From the NCBI GenBank assembly GCA_024235095.1, contig JACKNC010000001.1, positions 558,001 to 622,000 of the forward strand: DNA of 64,000 bases, in the 5' to 3' direction. Source of the stretch: Gammaproteobacteria bacterium. Lineage in GTDB: Bacteria; Pseudomonadota; Gammaproteobacteria; Competibacterales; Competibacteraceae. Shown one piece after another: positions 14,135 to 23,356 of this stretch (its first letter is position 1; the number at the start of each line of letters is the position of its first letter). The translations under genes were made by a program, and so were the position numbers. The notes under the pieces are model-generated. The model had not been told where the DNA came from. It saw only the letters and a list, made by a program, of their open reading frames with translations, and made no database searches.

Positions 14135-16399
14135 ATGGCTGACGATTTCAATGAACGCGCCCTGCGTTACCATCGCATGGCCCCCTACGGCAAGATCGAA
14201 GTCACCCCAACCAAGCCGCTGGCTAACCAGTTCGATCTAGCGTTGGCCTATTCGCCGGGCGTTGCCGCCGCTTGTGAAGCGATTGTCGACGATCCCCATG
14301 AAGTCTCCACCGTCACTGCGCGCAGCAATCTGGTCGCGGTCATCACCAACGGCACCGCGGTTCTCGGGCTGGGCGACATTGGTCCACTGGCGGCCAAGCC
14401 GGTCATGGAAGGCAAGGGTGTATTGTTCAAGAAGTTCGCCGGCATCGACGTGTTCGACATCGAAATCAGCGAGCGCGACCCAGATAAACTGGTTGAAATC
14501 ATCGCCAGTCTGGAGCCGAGCTTTGGCGGCATCAACCTGGAAGACATCAAAGCCCCGGAATGCTTTCAGGTCGAACGCCGGCTACGCGAGCGGATGAACA
14601 TTCCGGTGTTTCACGATGATCAGCATGGCACCGCCATCATCACCGCCGCTGCCGTACTGAACTCCCTGTTGCTGATGGGCAAGGAGATGGGTGAGGTGAA
14701 ACTGGTCACCTCTGGTGCCGGCGCGGCGGGCATCGCCTGTCTCGATCTACTGGTGGGTTTGGGCCTGAATCGCAAAAACGTCATCGTTTGTGACAGTCGG
14801 GGCGTGATCTATCAAGGCCGGGGTCCGCTCGACCCAGAGAAAGCTGCTTATGCCGCAGACACTCCGGCGCGCACCCTGGCCGAGGCCATTGTGGGCGCTG
14901 ACATCTTCCTGGGGTTGTCCAAAGCCGGGGTGCTGACCGGGGAAATGGTGAAAACCATGGCGGCGCGACCGCTAATTCTGGCCCTGGCTAATCCGGTGCC
15001 GGAAATCATGCCGGAAGAAGCAAAAGCGGCGCGACCCGATGCGATTATCGCTACCGGTCGCTCGGACTATCCCAACCAGGTCAATAATGTCCTCTGTTTT
15101 CCCTACATTTTCCGGGGGGCGCTGGACGTGGGCGCCACCACCATCAATCAGGAGATGCAACTGGCCTGCGTCCGCGCCCTGGCGGAACTGGCCTGTGAGC
15201 CACATTCCCAGGAAGAAACCGCCGCTTACAGCGATCAGCCGATCAACTTCGGGCCGGAATACCTGATTCCCAAACCGTTCGAGCCGCGCCTGTTGCTCAC
15301 CCTGCCGCTGGCCGTCGCCAAAGCGGCGATGGATAGCGGCGTAGCGACTCGCCCCATTGAGGATTTCGCTGCTTATCACACTCAACTGAGCCAGCGCGTT
15401 TACCGTTCCGGCCTGATCATGCGCCCGGTGTTTAGCCGCGCCAAGGCCGATCCCAAGCGGGTGATTTACGCCCAGGCGGAAGAAGAACGCATGCTTTGGG
15501 CGGTGCAAGGCATCATCGACGAGGGTTTGGCTCGGCCCATCCTCATCGGGCGGCGCTGGCGCATCGAACAGCGCATCGCCGAGTTAGGCTTGCGCATCCG
15601 TCCTGAGCAGGATTTTGAGATTATTGATCCCCAGCACAATCCTTATTACGAGGAATGCTGGCAGGAATATCATCGGTTGCGTGGACGCTACGGCGTCGAT
15701 CCCAACAAAGCCCGGGTCCGGGTCAACACGCGCGCTACGATCATCGGGGCGCTGCTGCTGCGCTTGGGTTATGGCGATGCGCTGCTGTGCGGCTTGATTG
15801 GCGGCTATCCTGATCATGTGGAATATGTGTTGGATATCATTGGCCTGCGCGAAGGCGTCAAGACCCCGGCGGCTATGAATATGCTAATTAGCGCCCAGGG
15901 ACCGTTGTTCTTCTGCGACACCGACATTAATGCCGATCCCACTGCCGAAGAAATCGCCGACATCGCTTTGCTGGCGGCGGAGGAAGTGAGCCGCTTTGTA
16001 CCGCCGAAAATCGCCTTATTGTCCCACTCTAGCTTTGGTTCGCACAAGTCGCCATCGGCGCGCAAGATGGCTGAGGCGATAAAACTCATCCGCCAGCGCG
16101 CCCCCGATCTGGAAGTCGATGGCGAGATGCGCGGCGACGCGGCCTTATCCGAAGAGTTGCGCAATCGGGTCTTTCTGCACTCGCCACTGAAAGGCGCAGC
16201 CAACCTATTAATCATGCCAAGCGCTGACGCCGCCAATATCTCTCACAACCTGCTCAAGGAAATCACCCATAGCGTCTCGGTGGGACCGATTATGCTCGGA
16301 CTGGCCAAGCCGGCGCATATTCTGACCCGCTCGGCGAGTGCGCGGCGGATCATCAACATGACTGCGATTGCGGTGGTTGACGCGATGACGGCCTCATGA
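14135..16399 (+). CDS. maeB: NADP-dependent malic enzyme with C-terminal phosphotransacetylase-like domain
   Basis: 754 residues, the size of MaeB-type enzymes (E. coli 759). The N-terminal malic enzyme domain (about 1-430) has the YSPGVA motif, catalytic-region FHDDQHGTA and an NAD(P)-binding fold with TSGAGAAGIACLDLL. The C-terminal part (about 435-754) resembles phosphate acetyltransferase, which in MaeB is regulatory (acetyl-CoA) rather than catalytic. It converts malate to pyruvate and CO2 with NADPH production. A ribosome site AGGAG lies 11 bases before the ATG. It is transcribed alone, divergent from the XRE gene. Confidence 0.95.
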   Translation: MADDFNERALRYHRMAPYGKIEVTPTKPLANQFDLALAYSPGVAAACEAIVDDPHEVSTVTARSNLVAVITNGTAVLGLGDIGPLAAKPVMEGKGVLFKKFAGIDVFDIEISERDPDKLVEIIASLEPSFGGINLEDIKAPECFQVERRLRERMNIPVFHDDQHGTAIITAAAVLNSLLLMGKEMGEVKLVTSGAGAAGIACLDLLVGLGLNRKNVIVCDSRGVIYQGRGPLDPEKAAYAADTPARTLAEAIVGADIFLGLSKAGVLTGEMVKTMAARPLILALANPVPEIMPEEAKAARPDAIIATGRSDYPNQVNNVLCFPYIFRGALDVGATTINQEMQLACVRALAELACEPHSQEETAAYSDQPINFGPEYLIPKPFEPRLLLTLPLAVAKAAMDSGVATRPIEDFAAYHTQLSQRVYRSGLIMRPVFSRAKADPKRVIYAQAEEERMLWAVQGIIDEGLARPILIGRRWRIEQRIAELGLRIRPEQDFEIIDPQHNPYYEECWQEYHRLRGRYGVDPNKARVRVNTRATIIGALLLRLGYGDALLCGLIGGYPDHVEYVLDIIGLREGVKTPAAMNMLISAQGPLFFCDTDINADPTAEEIADIALLAAEEVSRFVPPKIALLSHSSFGSHKSPSARKMAEAIKLIRQRAPDLEVDGEMRGDAALSEELRNRVFLHSPLKGAANLLIMPSADAANISHNLLKEITHSVSVGPIMLGLAKPAHILTRSASARRIINMTAIAVVDAMTAS

Positions 16400-16451
16400 T
16401 TAAGAGGTCTTTTAACCAACTGATATATCGACAGAACTGTTGCAAAACCCC

Positions 16452-16487
16452 TTTCCGTTATACCCACTCAAAGGGGTATGACGGAAA
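16452..16487 (+). repeat. long stem-loop after maeB
   Basis: A 14-bp stem (16452-16465 with 16474-16487) has one position that pairs as G-U in RNA, and an 8-base loop. No T-run follows on either strand, so it is not a typical intrinsic terminator. The 3' arm contains the first possible ATG (16478) of the next small gene. It may protect the maeB mRNA end or control the downstream gene. Confidence 0.7.
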
Positions 16488-16531
16488 GCATGCGCCTTGG
16501 CGCACTTTTACTTAACAAGGTAAACCATCCC

Positions 16532-16720
16532 ATGCCCCTGACCATTTCTGAACTCGAAGCCTTCAAAAATTCCGTGACGTTCCTGACGCAACTTAGAGCG
16601 ATTCCCCTGCCTATCATCGAGTTTTATCTGGAAAATGAATGTGGTTACCGCATTAAGGAGCCTGATGCAGATGAAGAAAAGACCGTCATGATTCGACCCT
16701 CCGGTCTTTCGCAGGAATGA
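16532..16720 (+). CDS. small protein of unknown function
   Basis: 62 residues from the ATG at 16532, preceded by an AAGG-containing ribosome site 11 bases upstream. The frame is also open from an ATG at 16478 (80 residues), but that codon lies inside a strong RNA stem and has no ribosome site. The protein is acidic, with a LTISELEAFKNSVTFLTQLR helix and no recognised domain. It lies between maeB and the SulP gene on the same strand. Its existence is moderately supported by the ribosome site and reading-frame length. Confidence 0.5.
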   Translation: MPLTISELEAFKNSVTFLTQLRAIPLPIIEFYLENECGYRIKEPDADEEKTVMIRPSGLSQE

Positions 16721-16775
16721 TCGATCGCGAAGCCGCGATCCACAGTCATTGAGAGGAGGATGTCCTGGAACCCGT

Positions 16776-18521
16776 ATGAAACCCGATCGACAACACGCAC
16801 TGTACCTGCCCTTTGGCACAGCCCTGCGCGACAAGCTGCGCGGCGGCTATAACTGGTCAAAACTGCAAGCGGATTTACTGGCCGGCGTTACGGTGGGCAT
16901 TGTCGCCGTGCCGCTGGCCATGGCGCTGGCCATTGGCAGTGGAGTACCGCCGCAATATGGTTTGTATACGGCCATTGTCGCTGGTCTACTGATCGCCCTG
17001 ACCGGCGGTTCCCGATTCAGCGTCTCCGGGCCGACCGCCGCCTTCATCGTCATTCTGCATCCCATTGCTGAAAAATATGGACTCGGTGGTCTGGTCACCG
17101 CCAGCGGCATGGCGGGCATCATGCTGATCGGTATGGGCGTGGGGCGGATGGGCAAGCTGATTCAGTTCATTCCCTATCCGGTGACCACTGGTTTCACGAC
17201 GGGCATCGCGGTGGTGATCGCCAGCCTGCAATTCAGAGATTTCTTTGGCTTGCACCTGGCAGCGCAACCGGAACACTTTCTGGAGCGGATCTGGCTGACG
17301 GGGCAGGCGCTGCCAGGTTTACATCTACCGGATTTCCTGATTGGCGTGGTGACGCTGACATTGTTGCTGCTCTGGCCGCGTTTGAAAACCGGGTTACCCG
17401 CGCCACTGGTTGGCATGGTCGTCGCCACCGCAATAGCCTGGCTACTCAGCCGGACCGTGAACGGTTTCGAGGTCGCCACCATCGCGTCTCGTTTCAGCTA
17501 CGTTCAGGAGGGACAAACCCTGCCTGGCATCCCGCCCTTCCTACCGCAATTTGTTTTGCCGTGGCAGTTGCCCGGCCCGGATGGTCAACCGTTAGGATTA
17601 TCGCTGCCATTGCTGAAGGAATTGCTCGGTCCCGCCATGGCCATTGCGTTGCTCGGCGCGATTGAGTCCCTGTTATGCGCCGTGGTCGCTGACGGTATGA
17701 CCGGGACCAAGCATGATCCCGATGCGGAGCTGATTGGGCAAGGCATTGGTAACACGATTGCGCCCTTCTTCGGCGGCATCGCCGCGACCGGTGCGCTGGC
17801 GCGCACTGCGGCGAATATTCGCGCCGGTGCCCGTGGTCCGTTCGCCGCCGTATTTCACGCCCTGTTCATCCTGCTGGTGTTGCTGGCGCTGGCGCCATTG
17901 CTGGGCTATCTACCGATGGCGGCGCTGGCGGCCTTGTTGTTGCTAGTGGCCTGGAATATGAGCGAACTGAAACACTTCCGCCACATTTTCCAGGTGGCCC
18001 CCGGCAGCGATATCCTGGTGTTGCTCGTTTGCTTTGGCTTAACGGTGATTTTCGATATGGTGATCGCGATCAGCGTGGGCGTGGTACTGGCTGCGCTGCT
18101 GTTTATGAACCGGATGGCGGCGCTCACTGGCAGCAAGCTGGTGGAAACGGATCATCCACATCTGGAAAGCCCCCTGCCCGACGGCGTGCAATTATATGAA
18201 GTCGCCGGTTCGCTGTTTTTCGGCGCGGCGGAAAAAGCGATGAGCGCTTTACACGATATCGCCGGACGTCCGCGAGCGGTGATTATCGATATTAGCGGCG
18301 TCACGGTCATGGACGTATCGGGCCTGGTGGCGCTGGACTCCGCAATTGAACGCTTGCGGGGCGATGGCATTCTGGTCGCGGTAGCGGGAGTACATGGTCA
18401 ACCGGCGCTGCTGATGCGGCGGGCCGGTTTACACAACATTCCCGGCAAATTGTTGTTGTCCGCCAGCTTGCCGCAGGCCCTGACGCGGGTGCGACGCTAT
18501 CTTGGCAAAATTATGCAGTGA
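16776..18521 (+). CDS. SulP-family anion (sulfate/bicarbonate) transporter
   Basis: 581 residues from the ATG at 16776; the 9 codons open upstream look non-coding. The N-terminal SLC26/SulP transport domain (about 20-430) has the early DLLAGVTVGIVAVPLAMALA helix and the GGSRFSVSGPTAAF motif. The C-terminal STAS domain (about 440-560) has ISGVTVMDVSGLVALD. SulP proteins move sulfate, bicarbonate or other anions by proton or sodium coupling. No carbonic anhydrase gene is beside it, which would favour a bicarbonate role, so the substrate is open. Confidence 0.92.
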   Translation: MKPDRQHALYLPFGTALRDKLRGGYNWSKLQADLLAGVTVGIVAVPLAMALAIGSGVPPQYGLYTAIVAGLLIALTGGSRFSVSGPTAAFIVILHPIAEKYGLGGLVTASGMAGIMLIGMGVGRMGKLIQFIPYPVTTGFTTGIAVVIASLQFRDFFGLHLAAQPEHFLERIWLTGQALPGLHLPDFLIGVVTLTLLLLWPRLKTGLPAPLVGMVVATAIAWLLSRTVNGFEVATIASRFSYVQEGQTLPGIPPFLPQFVLPWQLPGPDGQPLGLSLPLLKELLGPAMAIALLGAIESLLCAVVADGMTGTKHDPDAELIGQGIGNTIAPFFGGIAATGALARTAANIRAGARGPFAAVFHALFILLVLLALAPLLGYLPMAALAALLLLVAWNMSELKHFRHIFQVAPGSDILVLLVCFGLTVIFDMVIAISVGVVLAALLFMNRMAALTGSKLVETDHPHLESPLPDGVQLYEVAGSLFFGAAEKAMSALHDIAGRPRAVIIDISGVTVMDVSGLVALDSAIERLRGDGILVAVAGVHGQPALLMRRAGLHNIPGKLLLSASLPQALTRVRRYLGKIMQ

Positions 18522-18578
18522 GTTCGCTCGTGCTGACCGGGAAGATTTCTGAGCGGCCGGATGGATGGTCAATCTTGC

Positions 18579-18920
18579 TCAATCTTCCGCCAAAGCCCTC
18601 TCGATTCGATTGATCCAGATCAATGCCTCGTCCTGGGTCAACAACAAAATTTGCACCTGATTGCGGAAATCCTGCCAAGATTTTTCGATGTGCTCGCCGA
18701 AATTGTCTACGGAAACTACGATCCATCTCACCGGCGAATCGGTTGCCTGGACACTCTGCATCGATCTCGCCCCCTGCTGTAGACACAATGAATAAGTGTC
18801 CAGCGATCGACGAACCGAACCAATAGCGGCGATGTTCATCAGTCCACTAATCCGTAATGCGCATTGCCAAGCCAGTAGATTCACCGCTTGCTGGCGTTCA
18901 AACATTCTTTCAGTATTCAT
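18579..18920 (-). CDS. hypothetical helical protein, weakly phasin-like
   Basis: 113 residues, predicted almost wholly helical, with no signal peptide or membrane helix. The amphipathic C-terminal part (DNFGEHIEKSWQDFRNQVQ) recalls phasin-like granule proteins, but the likeness is weak. It is a single gene, convergent with the SulP gene. The coding case rests on frame length and on an ATG at a plausible position; I do not recognise the family. Confidence 0.5.
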   Translation of the reverse strand: MNTERMFERQQAVNLLAWQCALRISGLMNIAAIGSVRRSLDTYSLCLQQGARSMQSVQATDSPVRWIVVSVDNFGEHIEKSWQDFRNQVQILLLTQDEALIWINRIERALAED

Positions 18921-19062
18921 TATCTAGTCCTCGCTGCATTCTCTTATTGTGCATCGCAACATAATTTATCGAAACCGTCAAGCAACTTTTTTTCCAAACA
19001 GTCAGCAATCAGAGTCAATCCTTGTTCTGCGATCATTATGACCGCAATAAATAGCTAAACGA

Positions 19063-19857
19063 TCAAACCGCCACCGGCGCCTTGATCGCCGGATGGTGCT
19101 GGTAGCCGACGATGGCGAAATCGTTGTATTGATAATCGAACAACGAATCTGGCCGTCGGTCAATGATCAATTGTGGCAGTGGATACGGATCTCGGCTCAA
19201 CTGCAAGCCCACCTGCTCCAAGTGATTGAGATACAAATGGCAGTCACCGCCGATCCAGATAAATTCACCCACAGTCAAATCCGTTTGCTGAGCAACCAGA
19301 TGAGTCAGCAGCGCGTAACTGGCGATATTGAACGGTACGCCCAGAAACAGATCCGCGCTGCGCTGATAGAGTTGGCAGGACAGCGCGCCATTGGCGACAT
19401 GAAACTGAAACAGCAGATGGCAGGGCGGCAACCGCATCTGCTCCAGTTCTCCCACGTTCCAGGCGGATACAATAATCCGTCGTGAATCGGGATCACGGCG
19501 CAGCTGTTCAACTACATTGGCTAATTGGTCAATGCGTCGTCCGTCAATCGTGCGCCAGGCCCGCCATTGCGCGCCGTAAATAGGACCCAAATCGCCATTT
19601 TGGTCGGCCCATTCATCCCAGATGGTCACACCGTGTTCATGCAGATAGTGAATATTGCTGTCGCCGCGCAGAAACCACAGCAGTTCGTGGATGATCGAGC
19701 GCAAATGCAGTTTTTTGGTGGTGACGAGGGGAAAGCCAGCGCGAAGATCGAAACGCAACTGGGCGCCGAACATACTGAGGGTTCCGACCCCGGTTCGATC
19801 CTGCTTGCGAACGCCCCGATTCAGCGTCTGCCGCAACAAGTACAGATATTCATTCAT
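19063..19857 (-). CDS. thyA: thymidylate synthase
   Basis: 264 residues from MNEYLYLLRQ (start at 19857), exactly the E. coli ThyA length; the frame open further upstream has no family likeness. It makes dTMP from dUMP with methylene-tetrahydrofolate. The nucleophile is C146 in RLPPCHLLFQF, and the RRIIVSAWN (127-135), DLFLGVPFNIASYALL and EFIWIGGDCHLYLNH segments are standard. No folA follows it. It is divergent from the broken IclR gene. Confidence 0.97.
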   Translation of the reverse strand: MNEYLYLLRQTLNRGVRKQDRTGVGTLSMFGAQLRFDLRAGFPLVTTKKLHLRSIIHELLWFLRGDSNIHYLHEHGVTIWDEWADQNGDLGPIYGAQWRAWRTIDGRRIDQLANVVEQLRRDPDSRRIIVSAWNVGELEQMRLPPCHLLFQFHVANGALSCQLYQRSADLFLGVPFNIASYALLTHLVAQQTDLTVGEFIWIGGDCHLYLNHLEQVGLQLSRDPYPLPQLIIDRRPDSLFDYQYNDFAIVGYQHHPAIKAPVAV

Positions 19858-19950
19858 TGCCGATGATTCTGATAGCCGGTTTTCGCGTCGGGACAGTAGT
19901 ATTTTATTGTGCAATGCAATATATTCATTCCTATTCTACGATTGAATAGA

Positions 19951-19970
19951 GTGACCGTCTGACCGGTCAC
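19951..19970. promoter_or_regulatory. inverted repeat just before the IclR-like start
   Basis: GTGACC (19951-19956) and GGTCAC (19965-19970) form a palindrome with an 8-base centre, 10 bp before the ATG of the IclR-like fragment and within the thyA-iclR divergent region. IclR proteins often bind palindromes near their own start. It may be a relic of autoregulation. Confidence 0.35.
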
Positions 19971-19980
19971 AGGGTAACGC

Positions 19981-20295
19981 ATGACTGTCAAAGCAACCTC
20001 CTCGATTCAGGTTATCACCCGGCTCTCACTGATACTGGACGAACTGGCCGCGCATGACGAGCCGGTCAGCCTCAAAACCTTATCCGGCGCCACAGGACTG
20101 CATCCTTCAACCACCTTCCGGATCCTTGCGTCTCTGATCGAACATGGCTTCGTGGAGCGCAGCATCGCAGGTCATTACCGTTTGGGAATCCGGTTGTTGC
20201 AGTTGGGCAGCCAAGTGCATGGGCGCATCGGAAAACGTTCGCTGGCCCATTCATTTTCAGCTACTCCCGATGAATGGAGCGAAGCAAACGGCTAA
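19981..20295 (+). pseudogene. truncated IclR-family regulator (DNA-binding domain only)
   Basis: 104 residues. The first 75 match the IclR winged-helix domain (RLSLILDELAAHDEPVSLKTLSG, LHPSTTFRILASLIEHGFVER, YRLGIRLLQLGS). IclR proteins are about 250 residues with a C-terminal effector domain. Here the likeness stops near residue 85 (SLAH), and an unrelated tail ends at a stop 24 bp before the convergent kinase gene. The rest of the gene appears to have been deleted. It could still bind DNA as a fragment, but is most simply a broken gene. Confidence 0.7.
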
Positions 20296-20319
20296 AGCGG
20301 CGTTCTTTCTCCCGAGCCT

Positions 20320-23043
20320 TTATCCGGTTCCCGGCAATTCCACGATAAAGGTTGCACCCCGCCCAGGTTCGCTTTCTACCCAGATACGCCCATTGTGGTG
20401 TTCGATGATCTTCTGGCTAATCGGCAACCCCAAGCCAGTGCCCTTTGGCTTACCGGCATGAGCGTTGCTGACCTGATGGAATTTTTCGAAGATCAGCTTA
20501 TGCTGGTCAGCGGTGATGCCAGGGCCATTGTCGATGACCTCGATGCGCCAGCGATTCAGACTCGGTTGCAAACGAATGGTTACTTCGCCGTCCTGTTCAG
20601 GACAGAATTTCACCGCATTGGACAACAGGTTGATGATAACCTGGGTTAGCCGGTCGTGGTCGCCGTCAATGATCACTGGTCCATCTCCCAGATCCTCATG
20701 CAACATCACCGCCTTGTCGTAAAACAACTGGCTGGTAGAGTTAATGGCGTCCTGAATCAGCCCGCGCAGATCGATTTGATCGATGTGCCAGTCGATGCGA
20801 CCGGAATCGATCTTGGCCATATCCAGCACCTGGTTGATCAATCGGGTCAGTCGCTCGCTTTCCTTGACGATGATGCTCAGGAACTTGCTGCGTTGCGCTA
20901 CCTCCATGTCGGGATTGGCGAGGAGAATCTCTGAAAAGGCGCGGATTGATGTCAGTGGCGTGCGCAACTCGTGAGTTACGGTAGAGATGAACTCATCCTT
21001 CAGGCGGTCCAGTTCGCGCAAACGGTTGTTCGCCTCGCGCAATTCGGCGGATGCTGCTTCCAGTTCCCGGGATTTTTGCTCCAGCCGGCGACTGTATTCG
21101 AGGACCTGAGTGCTCTCGTCAAGGATCGTCATGACCTCTTCGATGCTGAGCACTTCACCCATCACAATCGACGAGATCATGACCCGGGCGGATGCGGCGC
21201 CGATGGCTCCGGCCAGCAAGCGCTCGGTGTAATGAATCAGCCGGGAATCAGCTTGCAACGGATAACCGCCATGATCCTGAGCATAACGGTCGAAGGCTTC
21301 GGTCGCGCGCTGTGGGCCGAGAAACCGGGCCAGCAGATCATACAATTCGGCGGTTTCCACCACGCCCCGCCACAGCAGCGAATCGCCGTCATGGCGTTCG
21401 CGCTTGAAAATATCGACAAACTGGCTGCCCTGCACTTGTTCCAGAGGATCCGGCTGGCTCAGCATCGAGCCAAATACCAGCCCACCAATGTTGGCCAGCA
21501 TGCTCCAGAAGACCGAATGCATGTAAGGATCGAGATGCTCCAAACCTAGCAGGGCATACGGTTTGAGTAGCTCCAAGCCCCACGGACCGATTTCCACGAA
21601 ATTGGTATCGATCCAGCCGGAGCGGGCCATGGCCGGCAACAGCAGGGTATAGGCCCAAACGATGAAGCCGCCGCTCAGGCCGATCAAGGCGCCCCGCCGA
21701 TTGGCGCGCTTCCAGTACAGCCCGATCAGAATCGGCGGCGCGAACTGCGCAGCGGCGGCGAACGACACCAGTCCGCTGGCAACCAGCGCGTAGGATTCGC
21801 CGACAAAGCGGAAATACAGGTAACCCAGCAGGATCAGGATGATGATGCCGACCCGGCGGATACCCAACAGCAAGCCGGATAAATCAGTCTGGCTGGCCAG
21901 CCAGCGCGGATTGGCACGCAGCAGGATCGGCATGACCAGGTCATTGCAGACCATGGTCGACAGGGTGACGGTTTCAAACATGATCATGCTGGCGGCGGCA
22001 GATAAGCCGCCCAGAAACACAAAGAGCGCCAGCAGGGGCATGTGTTCGGCCATGGGCAACGCCAGCACGAAGGTATCGGCGTCCACGACACCCTGGTTGA
22101 ACAGCAATCGCCCCCCCAGGGCAATCGGTAACACGAAGAGATTAATGGCGAACAGGTACAGCGGGAATAGCCAGATGGCTTTGCGGATGTGCGTTTCATT
22201 GACATTTTCCACCACCAGCACCTGGAATTGCCGGGGCAGGAACAGGAACGCCATCATCGACAGGAAGGTCAGCGACAACCAGCCGCCGTAACCGCCCGGC
22301 ACCGCTTCAAAGCGCAGCAACGGCGCTAAATCCGGGTGCGCGGCCGCCCGCTGAAATAGATCGCCGGGACCCTCGAAGATCAGGAAGGTGACCATGACGC
22401 CGACCGATAGGAAGGCCAACAGTTTGAACATCGATTCGAAGGCAACCGCCGCCACCATCCCTTCATGGCGCTCGGTGTTGTCAATGTGCCGGGTGCCAAA
22501 CAGAATGGTGAACACGCTCAGCACCAGGGCGACAAAGAAGGTGGTGTCCATCCACACCGGATGCTGCGTGGAGATCGCCAGACGATTGACGTCCGGATAT
22601 TGGCGCAGCAGGCTGAAACTGGCGGCGACCGCTTTCAGTTGAATCGAGATATACGGCAGAATGCCCAGCATCACGATCAGCGTCACCATCCCGGCCAGCA
22701 GACCGCTTTTTCCATAACGGGACGCGATGAAGTCGGCAATGGAGGTAATGCGATGCACCTTGGTGATGCGCACAATCCGCCGCAGCACGAACCAGAACAG
22801 CACCGCCATCAGGGTGGGACCCAGATAGACCGGCAGGAAATCCACCCCGCTGACCGCCGCTAATCCAACGCTGCCGTAAAAGGTCCAGGCCGTGCAGTAG
22901 ATCGCCAGCGACAGCGTGTAAATATAGGGATTGGCGATGATCGAGCGCCCGGCGTCGGCGCGTTGATCGCCGTAATAGGCAATACCAAACATTACGCCCA
23001 TGTAGGCCAGGGCGCTGGCAATGATAACACCATCGCTCAACAT
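20320..23043 (-). CDS. symporter-linked sensor histidine kinase (CbrA-like)
   Basis: 907 residues. The N-terminal half (about 1-520) is a sodium/solute symporter (SLC5) domain with about 13 membrane helices. A cytoplasmic segment about 540-610 resembles the STAC linker, and a coiled coil precedes the kinase. The phospho-accepting H691 lies in HELRTPL. The ATPase domain has the N box (NLLSNAVKF), DNGPGI and GTGLGLPIS. No PAS or receiver domain is evident. CbrA-type proteins sense or carry a nutrient and control carbon/nitrogen use through a response regulator. The partner here may be the lone receiver at 25463-25837, since no NtrC-type regulator is present. Confidence 0.9.
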   Translation of the reverse strand: MLSDGVIIASALAYMGVMFGIAYYGDQRADAGRSIIANPYIYTLSLAIYCTAWTFYGSVGLAAVSGVDFLPVYLGPTLMAVLFWFVLRRIVRITKVHRITSIADFIASRYGKSGLLAGMVTLIVMLGILPYISIQLKAVAASFSLLRQYPDVNRLAISTQHPVWMDTTFFVALVLSVFTILFGTRHIDNTERHEGMVAAVAFESMFKLLAFLSVGVMVTFLIFEGPGDLFQRAAAHPDLAPLLRFEAVPGGYGGWLSLTFLSMMAFLFLPRQFQVLVVENVNETHIRKAIWLFPLYLFAINLFVLPIALGGRLLFNQGVVDADTFVLALPMAEHMPLLALFVFLGGLSAAASMIMFETVTLSTMVCNDLVMPILLRANPRWLASQTDLSGLLLGIRRVGIIILILLGYLYFRFVGESYALVASGLVSFAAAAQFAPPILIGLYWKRANRRGALIGLSGGFIVWAYTLLLPAMARSGWIDTNFVEIGPWGLELLKPYALLGLEHLDPYMHSVFWSMLANIGGLVFGSMLSQPDPLEQVQGSQFVDIFKRERHDGDSLLWRGVVETAELYDLLARFLGPQRATEAFDRYAQDHGGYPLQADSRLIHYTERLLAGAIGAASARVMISSIVMGEVLSIEEVMTILDESTQVLEYSRRLEQKSRELEAASAELREANNRLRELDRLKDEFISTVTHELRTPLTSIRAFSEILLANPDMEVAQRSKFLSIIVKESERLTRLINQVLDMAKIDSGRIDWHIDQIDLRGLIQDAINSTSQLFYDKAVMLHEDLGDGPVIIDGDHDRLTQVIINLLSNAVKFCPEQDGEVTIRLQPSLNRWRIEVIDNGPGITADQHKLIFEKFHQVSNAHAGKPKGTGLGLPISQKIIEHHNGRIWVESEPGRGATFIVELPGTG

Positions 23044-23337
23044 TCAGGAAGGCTCCGGCGGATCCTGTGCATCGGTATCGCTGCCCGGCCGCGAGAAGTC
23101 TTTGATGCGGGTCGCTCCAGATTTGGGTGGTTCGGAGGGTTCGCGGATTTCCGAGTGCTCCACCACGATGATTAATAAAACGATCAGCACCAGCCATACC
23201 AGATAAAGGTAAAAGTACAGCAAGGGTATCCCGAACGGCGCCCACGAGCGGTTGAATAGGTCCAGCACGGGATAGTTGATGGCCAGAAAGCCGCAGATAA
23301 ACAGAATCGTGATGTATTCCCGGGATTGTTGCCGCAT
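23044..23337 (-). CDS. small two-helix membrane protein beside the symporter-kinase
   Basis: 97 residues from the ATG at 23337; the longer open frame upstream overlaps the exonuclease gene and is not coding. Two hydrophobic helices (about 10-28 and 36-60) are followed by a charged Glu/Pro/Asp-rich tail. Its stop directly abuts the start of the symporter-kinase gene. Small two-helix subunits occur next to many SLC5-type symporters, so it may be an accessory subunit (inference from position and shape). Confidence 0.75.
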   Translation of the reverse strand: MRQQSREYITILFICGFLAINYPVLDLFNRSWAPFGIPLLYFYLYLVWLVLIVLLIIVVEHSEIREPSEPPKSGATRIKDFSRPGSDTDAQDPPEPS

Positions 23338-23356
23338 CGAAAATACCTTTAAACCT

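Noticed and set aside
18521..18578. Terminator or small RNA between SulP and the helical-protein gene
   Set aside because: No stable stem or T-run seen in the 57 bases.
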